NCBI RefSeq assembly: GCF_014199935.1
Contig: NZ_JACHOP010000014.1
Span: 54,871 to 118,870, forward strand
DNA length: 64,000 bases
Direction of reading: 5' to 3'
Source: Methylorubrum rhodinum
GTDB lineage: Bacteria > Pseudomonadota > Alphaproteobacteria > Rhizobiales > Beijerinckiaceae
Of the stretch, positions 44,279-51,784 are shown one piece after another. Position 1 is the first letter of the stretch; the number at the start of each line of letters is the position of its first letter. Under the pieces are notes generated by a model that was given only the letters and a program-made list of their open reading frames with translations, searched no databases and had not been told where the DNA came from. The position numbers and the translations under genes were made by a program.

Positions 44279-45661
44279 CTAGGGTTGGACGCGATAGGGC
44301 AGGATCTGCCTGACGCGAAGGGCTTCGCCGGGGAAGAAGCGTTTCGGACCCACGAGGCCATGCCGCAGGATGATGACGTCGTAGGTGTGCCGGGTGACGA
44401 CACCCGCGGCATCCCGGATCCACACGTCGTGGGCCTTGCCGTGGCAATCCCCGGGAATCCCGCCGCAGACGTGACCGTGGCCTACGACGCGCACGACGCG
44501 GGTTTCGGGCTTGCGGATACGTCCGCCCGCCACGTCGAGGAGAAGGAGCCCGAGGAAACGGTTCAGCGGGTAACACTGCGAGAACCACGGGTTGCCGTGT
44601 CCCACGTGGACTATCGGCTCCGGGTCGACCAGCATGAGCCGGACGGCACGGAGGACCGATGGCCAGGCCGCGGAACCCTTGAGGTGGGCGATGGCCCTGA
44701 GATGCGCGTCCTCCAGGCCCCTGAACACGGCGGCGTCGTGCTGCTCGGTCAGGTTCCACGACAGGGCGCGCCGGGCGATGTCCTCGGCCTCGCGGATCTC
44801 CTCCGTCACCGCCGCGAGCACGCCAGGATGCCCCCGCATGGCATCTAGGACGAGCGCGAAGGCCTGGGCCGCGCTCCTCCGCGTCAAGATCCGGATCAGG
44901 TCCTGCAGGGCACCGTCCCCACCACCCGAGATCAGGATGTTCGGCGGCGAGGCCAATCCGCAATTCCGATCCTGGAACTCGTCCTTCTCCCAGAAATCGA
45001 AGCCGCGATAATTGGTTCGGTAGGGCGCCGAGAGACCCTCACAGCTCTCCTGTCCCCAGCCGATGCAACTGATGACAGCACCGAATTTCTCGGGCGCCTG
45101 GACGGCCGTGTTCACGCACGATACCTCCACGAGGTCCGACGGCGTGGCGGACGGTGCGAGGACGTTCGAACTGAGCCGGACCGTCGTCCGGTAACGGATG
45201 TCGAGCCGTTTGCCGAGGGCGCGGCGCCAGGCCCGAAGCCGGATGTCCCAGTCGAGGGCGATCTCGTTGGCCTTCTTCGCCGTCCAGGGCAACGGCATGG
45301 CCTCGCCACCCCAGGGGAAACGCGCCTCGGGCCAGTGGGAGGCTGGCCAGTCATATAGCGTCGGCTCGACGTCCCTGGACGTGCACCGGCTCAGGCGGAA
45401 GCCAGGCGGTTCCTTGTCCGCCACGACGGTCCTGACGTCGAGGCTCGCCGCGCGGATGGCCGCCGTCAGCCCGGTGGAACCGGCTCCGATCACGAGCAGG
45501 TCGGGACCGCCCTTGCCGATGCGACCGTTCTCGATCAGGCGGTCCACGACGAGGCGCGCCCTGACCATCTGGTCACGGATGCTCGCGGGCGCGAACTCTC
45601 CGCCGATCTCGAACAGGTTGTCGCTGACGGCGTGCGCCGACAGCACCGGGTCCTTAGGCAT
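44279..45661 (-). CDS. FAD/NAD(P)-binding protein of unknown function
   Basis: 460 residues from ATG 45661. A Rossmann dinucleotide fold starts at about residue 54 (LLVIGAGSTGLTAAIRAAS, G59-x-G61-x2-G64), followed by TVVADKEPPGFRLS as the second strand. A second glycine motif NILISGGGDGALQDLIRIL appears near 240. The C-terminal third (FSQCYPLNRFLGLLLLDVAGG, HVCGGIPGDCHGK) is not assigned to a family I know. Its length and twin motifs suggest a two-dinucleotide flavoprotein. It begins nine bases after the gene at 45670, so the two form a unit. Confidence 0.7.
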   Translation of the reverse strand: MPKDPVLSAHAVSDNLFEIGGEFAPASIRDQMVRARLVVDRLIENGRIGKGGPDLLVIGAGSTGLTAAIRAASLDVRTVVADKEPPGFRLSRCTSRDVEPTLYDWPASHWPEARFPWGGEAMPLPWTAKKANEIALDWDIRLRAWRRALGKRLDIRYRTTVRLSSNVLAPSATPSDLVEVSCVNTAVQAPEKFGAVISCIGWGQESCEGLSAPYRTNYRGFDFWEKDEFQDRNCGLASPPNILISGGGDGALQDLIRILTRRSAAQAFALVLDAMRGHPGVLAAVTEEIREAEDIARRALSWNLTEQHDAAVFRGLEDAHLRAIAHLKGSAAWPSVLRAVRLMLVDPEPIVHVGHGNPWFSQCYPLNRFLGLLLLDVAGGRIRKPETRVVRVVGHGHVCGGIPGDCHGKAHDVWIRDAAGVVTRHTYDVIILRHGLVGPKRFFPGEALRVRQILPYRVQP

Positions 45662-45669
45662 CGGGGCGC

Positions 45670-46485
45670 TTAGGCGACCCTTGCCGTCTCGAACACCCTA
45701 TGCCGCCATTCCTCGACGTCCGCCTCATCCAGGTCCGGGTTCCTGCCCGAGTATTGGCCATCGACCCGGTCGCAAAGCCTCATCTCGTCGGCCGTGATGC
45801 CGGGAAGGAGATGGTCGACGCCCGAGGGTTGGGCGATCAAGCCCCTGCAGGTGCCGACCCGTCCGGCCGCATCCTGCGCCCAGAACGTTTCCGGCACCGC
45901 GACGACATGAGCGTCCTGGTCGCAGATGAGGTCGATCTCCTCGGCTTTCGGCTTCGATATGGCCAGGACCACGGTGACGTCGTCGATGCCCTTCGTTGCG
46001 AGGAGTTCCCTCAGCCTGGCGACCTTGCGCGATGCGCCTTCAACCTTGGCCAGCGCCCCGACATAGGTCGGGCTCCGGTGCTCGATGACGGCGATGTCGT
46101 TCCAGACCGGGAGGAACCCGAACTCCTGTCCGAGGGCCGCCCACCCTGCATCCACACCGGATGGAACGGCATGGGCCACCGTAGGGGCCCTGGCAGCTCG
46201 GGGATCGAACCTGTTCTCCCTCCGAATCAGCATCGAAGCCGCGTCGGAACCGCCGGCATGGCGGACATTCCTCCAGAACTCCCGCTTAGCAGCCTTCTTG
46301 CCCTTCGGATTCCCGGATACGTGAGGTCCCAGGGCCCTAAACCGCGGGACGATGACGGGCTGCGATTTCTGTGGCTGCTTCGTCGAACTGGTCAGGTCGG
46401 CGTGCAGAGACGCAAGCCCGCTCGCACCGGCGCCGGCGCGGCGCGCAGCTTCGACAGGTTCGGCCAAGTCCCTGGTCTCGCTCAT
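45670..46485 (-). CDS. Unrecognised partner of the FAD protein
   Basis: 271 residues from ATG 46485; a start at 46530 is less likely. The N-terminal 60 residues are Ala/Lys-rich and probably disordered. The body includes a helix with a Lys/Arg-rich face (GKKAAKREFWRNVRHAGGSDAASMLIRRENRFDP), a transglycosylase-like GWAALGQEFGFLPVWNDIA that I cannot confirm, and IDDVTVVLAISKPKAEEID. Function unknown. It precedes the flavoprotein gene by nine bases on the same strand. Confidence 0.6.
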   Translation of the reverse strand: MSETRDLAEPVEAARRAGAGASGLASLHADLTSSTKQPQKSQPVIVPRFRALGPHVSGNPKGKKAAKREFWRNVRHAGGSDAASMLIRRENRFDPRAARAPTVAHAVPSGVDAGWAALGQEFGFLPVWNDIAVIEHRSPTYVGALAKVEGASRKVARLRELLATKGIDDVTVVLAISKPKAEEIDLICDQDAHVVAVPETFWAQDAAGRVGTCRGLIAQPSGVDHLLPGITADEMRLCDRVDGQYSGRNPDLDEADVEEWRHRVFETARVA

Positions 46486-46624
46486 ACCGTTAGTCCGACG
46501 CGAGGTTGGCCCCACGTCCCTTCTTGTCACGGGAAGAGAATAGGGCTTGTCAGCGTCGAGCGGTAGAGCCTTCCCAGCCTGCGCACCGGACTATCGGGCT
46601 ACTCACTCGCGTGGTTCGAAGGGC

Positions 46625-46765
46625 TCATTCACCCCGGTACTGCGCGTCGGTGACGTGCTCCAGCCAGTCGACGACCTTGCCGTCGACCGCCTCCGACAGG
46701 GCGATGTGGCTCTTCCCGGCGGTGGGGAGGGCCCCGTGCCAGTGCTTCACCCTGGGCGGGATGTC
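46625..46765 (-). pseudogene. 3' fragment of a second cupin gene
   Basis: The minus strand reads [18 protein letters not shown], then [21 protein letters not shown], the same ending as the cupin remnant at 43700-43992 but different in detail, so it is a paralogue rather than a copy. The N-terminal half is missing. The rest of 46486-47129 carries no other gene; it must hold the promoter of the downstream operon. Confidence 0.7.
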
Positions 46766-47129
46766 CGGCAGGCTCAAGGCTACGAACGGGCTGAAGCCGA
46801 TCAAGGGCGAGATGGAGTGGGTCTGACGAACTGGTGCCTGCCATCTGTGCAGGCTGGATGCCGGCCTGCTCAGGCTATCGGGCCGCGGGCCGGCAAACGG
46901 CAGGCAGGCATGACTGGATGGACGAGGCATCGGTCGACCGACGGTCGCCGGCGTGAACCCTCGAAAGGCGTCCCTTCACATGAGCCCAGGAGTGAGGAGG
47001 TAGTGAGTCTCACAGGTTGCAGATGAGGCCTTGGTTTGACCCAGCAACTTAGAATACAGTCGGTTGGAAGGGCGCAGGACCGGGGATCTGACGGCTGCGA
47101 GTGGGGGCGCGACCTACGTGGCCAAGGCT

Positions 47130-50100
47130 ATGCGAACCGCGCCGCGGTGGCTGCTCCTCTGCGGAATGACTGCCCTCGCGGGGAGCGGTTCCATCCCGTC
47201 GCCGGCTTCGGCACAGCAAGGTGGGCCAGTTGCGCCTGCGCGCGCCGTACAGGCCGACCTTCACGCACTCGGCTTCGATCCCGGCGTCATCGACGGTCGA
47301 TGGGGTCGCCAGTCGCTTCAAGCCCTTCTCCGCTTTCAGCGAACGGAAGGCCTGCCTCCAAGCGGACGCGCCGACCCCGTGACCGTAGCCCGCTTGCGAG
47401 AGCGGAGGCAGGCCGTTGTTGCCCCGCCGGGTGGGATCGAGACGGCCACCCCTTCCGTATCGGCACCCACTTGGCCGACCTCTAGCGCACCCCCGCCACC
47501 GGCCCTTCCGGTTCCTGTGGCGGCAACAGCCGACGATACGGCCCAGGGAGGGATCCAGTCCCCCACCACTCCCGGGGGCACCGCCGCAACTTCGGACCCG
47601 GCGCCGCAAGCGCCGCCCGTCACCGACTCTCCCCCCGAGCCGGCCGCCAATGCCGCGCCCGACCTTCCGAAAGTATTCGCGGACGCCAGCGAGGCCGAGG
47701 GGGAAGCGTCGGCCCATTCCGGTCCAGGCTGGTCGAATGCGATGCCGCGTTGGGCGCTTGGACTCCTGGCTGGCGGCCTCCTGGCGTTCTGGGGCATGCG
47801 TCGGCGTTCCCAGGCTGCGTCGGGAGAGGGCGGTGCCTCCGGGAACGACACCGACAAGACTTCGGAGCGGCCAAGCGGCGTTCAAGGCGGGCAGGTCCCG
47901 TCACCCGCGACCGTTCCGGGGCAACCCGACAAAACGGTCCACCAGCCACCGGCAAGCGCACCGCACGTTCCGGCAGCCCAGCCTGTCGGCCCATCCCCCG
48001 TCGTCCCGCCCAGCGTCCCGCCTGTAGCGTCCGTTCAAGTTGACAGTGCACCCCCCGCCACCTCGCCGAGTACCACGCCCGAGCCCCGGGCGACATTCGG
48101 CACGAGGGGCTTGCCTCCTCAGTTTTCGGCGAGCGCGGAAGCGCCGCCCCCGCGTTCCGCGGGCCGCCCGGACCGCGAGCCGGCGACGCCAAAGCCGCCG
48201 GCGAAACCGTCGCCACACAGGGCTGCCGGTGACAAAGCATGGGTTCCCGCGGGCGCTAGGGCGACGGTCGCCGGCTTCGCGATCCCCGGCTTGGTCTACG
48301 TCGGCCGGATCCTGGCGCCCGCCGAAGGCTACGGCCGCAACGACAACTGCCTCGTCGATCCCGGCCTGACCGTCTCCAAGAGCAACGCCGATGCCGTCGG
48401 CCAGCACATGGACTACTGGCCAGCCTACGAGAGCATGCGACCGTCCTCGCGACGCGCGTTCCTCGAATGGCTGTCAGGCGACCGCTCCGGACCCGACACG
48501 TACATCGGCTACGTCTTCGTCTACCTTTACGGCTTGGAGCGGCGCGCAGTGCTGGAGCGGTCGGTCGAGGACCGCCCTGCCATCCGTGCCGAGGTGGAGC
48601 GCCTGCTCGCCGTGTATGGCCACCACGGCTCGTTCCGTCGCTACGCCGGCGACCTTCTCGCAGCCCTCGACATCCTCGACCTCGCGCCCGGGCAGGATCC
48701 ACCGCCCGTCTTCTTCCCGAGCGGCGGGGACCTCCCACCCGCGATCCGCATCGGGATCGGGGCCCGGATCCAGGACGGGCGGCCGGTCGATGCGGATTGG
48801 CTGCTGGCATGGACGATGTCGCATCCCGAAACGCGGGTGCGGACCCCTGCACGTCGCGCCTTCGAGCATCTCAGGTCCGAGTTCGCCTCTGAGTTCAGTC
48901 GCAGAAACCCGTCCGGAGGCCTTACCCTGAAGGTCCGCAAGGGCGGAATCTCGCTCATCCGGTACCGCTCCGCGAGCGGAACCTTCAGCGCCGACCTGTG
49001 CCCGGCCGGCGCGGAGGGCTTGCCTGACTTGGCACGCTATCCAGAGGCGCTCGCCACCGGCCGCGAGTTGCTGGACCTGTGCACCGAGCGGTTAGACGCA
49101 TATAGCCGGCACCTAGGGAGAGGGGGCGCCTCGGCCGGCGAGACCCTGCATGCCCTGGCGCTGCTGCCGCCGGGCCGGCGCGAGAGCGCATCGCGCGAGG
49201 CCGTAGGCGACGGCCTCGCCTGGCTGGCGGCACGCGCGGCCGCGGGCGCACCCGTGCCCTTCCAGGAAGTGTGCGCGCGGGTGGGTGGGCAGCCCCAGGA
49301 GAAGGCCACGCCGGCAAGGCTCCGCGACCTCGCGGACACGCTCTGCCGCTTCGGGCTGGGGCTCATCCCCGACCCGCGCTTCCCCGTGCGCGCGCCCTCC
49401 TCGTCGGCCCTGCTGCTCTTCCCTCTGGACGCCCCGAGCGAGTCGGTCGGCCCGCCGTCGGACATCTACAAGGCGGCGTTCCTGACCTTGTCGGTAGGCA
49501 TGCTGGTCGCGAAGGCCGACGGTGAGGTCACCGACGATGAGCGCTCCACCTTGAACGAATTGGTGGCAACAACGCCTGGCCTCGCCCCTGACGAGCGACG
49601 CCGCCTGGCTGCTGACGCATCCTGGCTCGAAGCCCATCCCGCCGAGCTGCCGTCGCTGCGCTCCCGACTTTCCGAGCTCGATATCGGGCAAAGGCAATCC
49701 ATCGGCGACGCACTCGTGCGCGTTGCCTCCAGTGACGGCAGCCATCACCGGGCGGAAATCGCGCTCCTCGAAAAGGCGTTCAGGCAGATGGGCCTCGATC
49801 AAGACCGCCTCTACGCGGCGCTGCACCGGGCAGGTCCCGGCCCCGATGCGGCGCGGGTCGCCGAGGCTCCCGACGACTTGGTGCGCGTCGCGCTCGGAAC
49901 GTACAGTGAGAGAACCTACGCCATCCCCGGTGCCCTGGCGCCCATCGCCGCGCCCCACCCCTCGGCGGCGGCCGCGCGACAGGCGGCAGTCACGGACACG
50001 TCGAGCGTCCAGGGCGGACGCACGGTAGCCGCCGAGGCGGCGGACCAGGTCGATGCCGAGCGCCTGGCGGCGATCAGAGCCGAGACGTTCGCGATCAGCG

Positions 50101-50438
50101 CTGTCCTCGCCGGCGTCTTCGATACCGAGCCGGAGGCGGCGAACGCCGGATCTACCGGGGCCGCACGAGCCGAGGAGGACGCAGCGGAGGCTGGCGGCCC
50201 CTTCGCCGGCCTCGACCCCCGCCACGCCCGCCTCCTGCGCGAGCTGATCGCGCGACCGGCCTGGCCACGGGCCGAGTTCGACCGCCTCGCGCGCGAGTTC
50301 GGCCTGATGCCGGGCGCCGCCATGGAAGACCTGAACGCGTGGGCCTACGACTGCTTCGACGACGTCCTCGTCGAGGAGGGCGATCCCGTCCACGTCAACC
50401 TGCACCTGCTCCCCGAGACCCTGTCGGAAGCCGCATGA
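47130..50438 (+). CDS. sngA: SngA-like TerB protein with peptidoglycan-binding N-terminus (Shango)
   Basis: 1102 residues from ATG 47130 (MRTAPRWLLLCG); earlier in-frame starts are possible. Order: signal sequence 1-30 (cleavage near SPASAQQ); PG_binding_1 domain about 40-90 (VQADLHALGFDPGVIDGRWGRQSLQALLRFQ); long Pro/Ala/Ser linker; transmembrane helix 207-224 (WALGLLAGGLLAFWGM) followed by RRR; second Pro-rich linker; TerB_N domain about 370-560 (WVPAGARATVAGFAIPGLVYVGR, DYWPAYESM, RRAFLEWLSG); TerB about 778-900 (AKADGEVTDDERSTLNEL); TerB_C about 1025-1095 (LLRELIARPAWPRAEFDRLAREFGLMPGAAMEDLNAW). TerB_N-TerB-TerB_C is the SngA architecture of Shango. The envelope-anchoring N-terminus puts TerB parts in the cytoplasm. 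ATGA overlap joins it to the ATPase gene. Confidence 0.82.
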   Translation: MRTAPRWLLLCGMTALAGSGSIPSPASAQQGGPVAPARAVQADLHALGFDPGVIDGRWGRQSLQALLRFQRTEGLPPSGRADPVTVARLRERRQAVVAPPGGIETATPSVSAPTWPTSSAPPPPALPVPVAATADDTAQGGIQSPTTPGGTAATSDPAPQAPPVTDSPPEPAANAAPDLPKVFADASEAEGEASAHSGPGWSNAMPRWALGLLAGGLLAFWGMRRRSQAASGEGGASGNDTDKTSERPSGVQGGQVPSPATVPGQPDKTVHQPPASAPHVPAAQPVGPSPVVPPSVPPVASVQVDSAPPATSPSTTPEPRATFGTRGLPPQFSASAEAPPPRSAGRPDREPATPKPPAKPSPHRAAGDKAWVPAGARATVAGFAIPGLVYVGRILAPAEGYGRNDNCLVDPGLTVSKSNADAVGQHMDYWPAYESMRPSSRRAFLEWLSGDRSGPDTYIGYVFVYLYGLERRAVLERSVEDRPAIRAEVERLLAVYGHHGSFRRYAGDLLAALDILDLAPGQDPPPVFFPSGGDLPPAIRIGIGARIQDGRPVDADWLLAWTMSHPETRVRTPARRAFEHLRSEFASEFSRRNPSGGLTLKVRKGGISLIRYRSASGTFSADLCPAGAEGLPDLARYPEALATGRELLDLCTERLDAYSRHLGRGGASAGETLHALALLPPGRRESASREAVGDGLAWLAARAAAGAPVPFQEVCARVGGQPQEKATPARLRDLADTLCRFGLGLIPDPRFPVRAPSSSALLLFPLDAPSESVGPPSDIYKAAFLTLSVGMLVAKADGEVTDDERSTLNELVATTPGLAPDERRRLAADASWLEAHPAELPSLRSRLSELDIGQRQSIGDALVRVASSDGSHHRAEIALLEKAFRQMGLDQDRLYAALHRAGPGPDAARVAEAPDDLVRVALGTYSERTYAIPGALAPIAAPHPSAAAARQAAVTDTSSVQGGRTVAAEAADQVDAERLAAIRAETFAISAVLAGVFDTEPEAANAGSTGAARAEEDAAEAGGPFAGLDPRHARLLRELIARPAWPRAEFDRLAREFGLMPGAAMEDLNAWAYDCFDDVLVEEGDPVHVNLHLLPETLSEAA

Positions 50439-51784
50439 CCGCCCCCGGGACCAAGTCCGCGCCCCCCATCAAGCCCCGAGACCGGGACACCGTCATCAAC
50501 GCCTTGCGGGCCGGCGTCGTCCCCCGCCTCGGCCTCCAGCACATCCAGGTCGGCCGGCGCCGGGAGATCGAAGCGCTCATCGCCGACGTCACGCGGGTGG
50601 CCGACGGGGGCGCCGCGATGCGTTTCGTCGTCGGGGAATATGGGGCTGGCAAGACCTTCTTCCTGTTCCTGGTGCGGCAGCTTGCGCTCGCCAAGAACCT
50701 CGTCGTCCTGCAGGCCGACCTAGCCCCGGACCGGCGCCTCCATGCGACCGGTGGACAGGCTCGCCTGCTCTACGCCGAACTCGTGCGCAACCTCGCGACC
50801 CGGACCGCGCCGGACGGGGGGGCGCTGCGCAACGTCCTGGAGCGCTTCGTCGCCCAGGCCATCGAGCATGCGGGCCGGGAAGGCCGCGGCACCGAGGCCT
50901 GGATACACGCAAGGCTCGTCGACCTGCAGGAACAGGTTGGGGGGTACGATTTCGCGACCGTGGTGGCGGCCTACGCGGCCGCCCACGAGGACGGCGACGA
51001 AACGCGGCAGGCGAACGCCCTTCGCTGGCTGCGCGGCGAGTACACGACGAAGACGGAAGCGCGGCAGGACCTCGGCGTGCGCAGCATCATTGATGATGCC
51101 AACGTCTACGACAGCCTGAAGCTGCTCGCCCGCTTCGTCCGCATGGCGGGCTACGGCGGGCTGTTCGTGTGCCTCGACGAGCTCGTGAACCTCTACAAGC
51201 TCCAGAGCGCCCAGGCCCGTAACCAGAATTACGAGCAGATCCTGCGCATTCTCAACGACGTCTTGCAGGGCACCGTCGAGGGCCTGGGGTTCGTGCTCGG
51301 GGGCACGCCCGAGTTCATGCTCGACACAAGGCGGGGGCTCTACTCGTATGAGGCGCTCCAGTCCCGCCTTGCCGGGAACAGCTTCGCCACCGATGGGCTC
51401 GTCGATCTCTCGGGGCCCGTGGTGAGGCTCCAGAACCTGACCCCCGAGGAGATGCTCGTCCTGCTGGAGCGGCTGCGGACCGTGTTCGCGGGCGGCGATC
51501 CGATGTGCCACCTCGTGCCGGACGAGGCGCTGCACGCGTTCCTCGACCACTGTCGGGCTCGGGTCGGCGACGCCTACTTCCGCACGCCCCGCAACACGGT
51601 GAAGGCCTTCGTCGATTTGCTCGCGGTCCTGGAGCAGAACCCCGGGACCGACTGGCGCGAGCGGCTCGGCGTCGTGATCGTGTCGGAGGACCGCGGCGGC
51701 GTCGACGAGTTGACGGTCGCGGCCGGCCCGGACGACGGCGAGCCCGTCCATCGCGACGACGAACTCGCGCGCCTTCAGTTGTGA
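50435..51784 (+). CDS. sngB: SngB-like ATPase (BrxD/DUF2791-type, Shango)
   Basis: 449 residues from ATG 50435, overlapping the preceding stop as ATGA. P-loop GEYGAGKT at 67-74 (K73, T74), Walker B with LFVCLDELVNL (D248, E249), and the family opening INALRAGVVPRLGLQHIQVGRRREIEAL. The layout matches the BrxD-like ATP-binding proteins found with Lhr-type helicases in BREX type 2 and as the second gene of Shango. The product likely couples ATP use to DNA loading or control of the helicase. It overlaps the helicase gene as GTGA. Confidence 0.85.
   Translation: MTAPGTKSAPPIKPRDRDTVINALRAGVVPRLGLQHIQVGRRREIEALIADVTRVADGGAAMRFVVGEYGAGKTFFLFLVRQLALAKNLVVLQADLAPDRRLHATGGQARLLYAELVRNLATRTAPDGGALRNVLERFVAQAIEHAGREGRGTEAWIHARLVDLQEQVGGYDFATVVAAYAAAHEDGDETRQANALRWLRGEYTTKTEARQDLGVRSIIDDANVYDSLKLLARFVRMAGYGGLFVCLDELVNLYKLQSAQARNQNYEQILRILNDVLQGTVEGLGFVLGGTPEFMLDTRRGLYSYEALQSRLAGNSFATDGLVDLSGPVVRLQNLTPEEMLVLLERLRTVFAGGDPMCHLVPDEALHAFLDHCRARVGDAYFRTPRNTVKAFVDLLAVLEQNPGTDWRERLGVVIVSEDRGGVDELTVAAGPDDGEPVHRDDELARLQL

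Noticed and set aside
47036..47060. A TTGACC...TAGAAT promoter before the Shango operon
   Set aside because: The spacing between the two boxes is only 8 bases, far from the usual 16-18.
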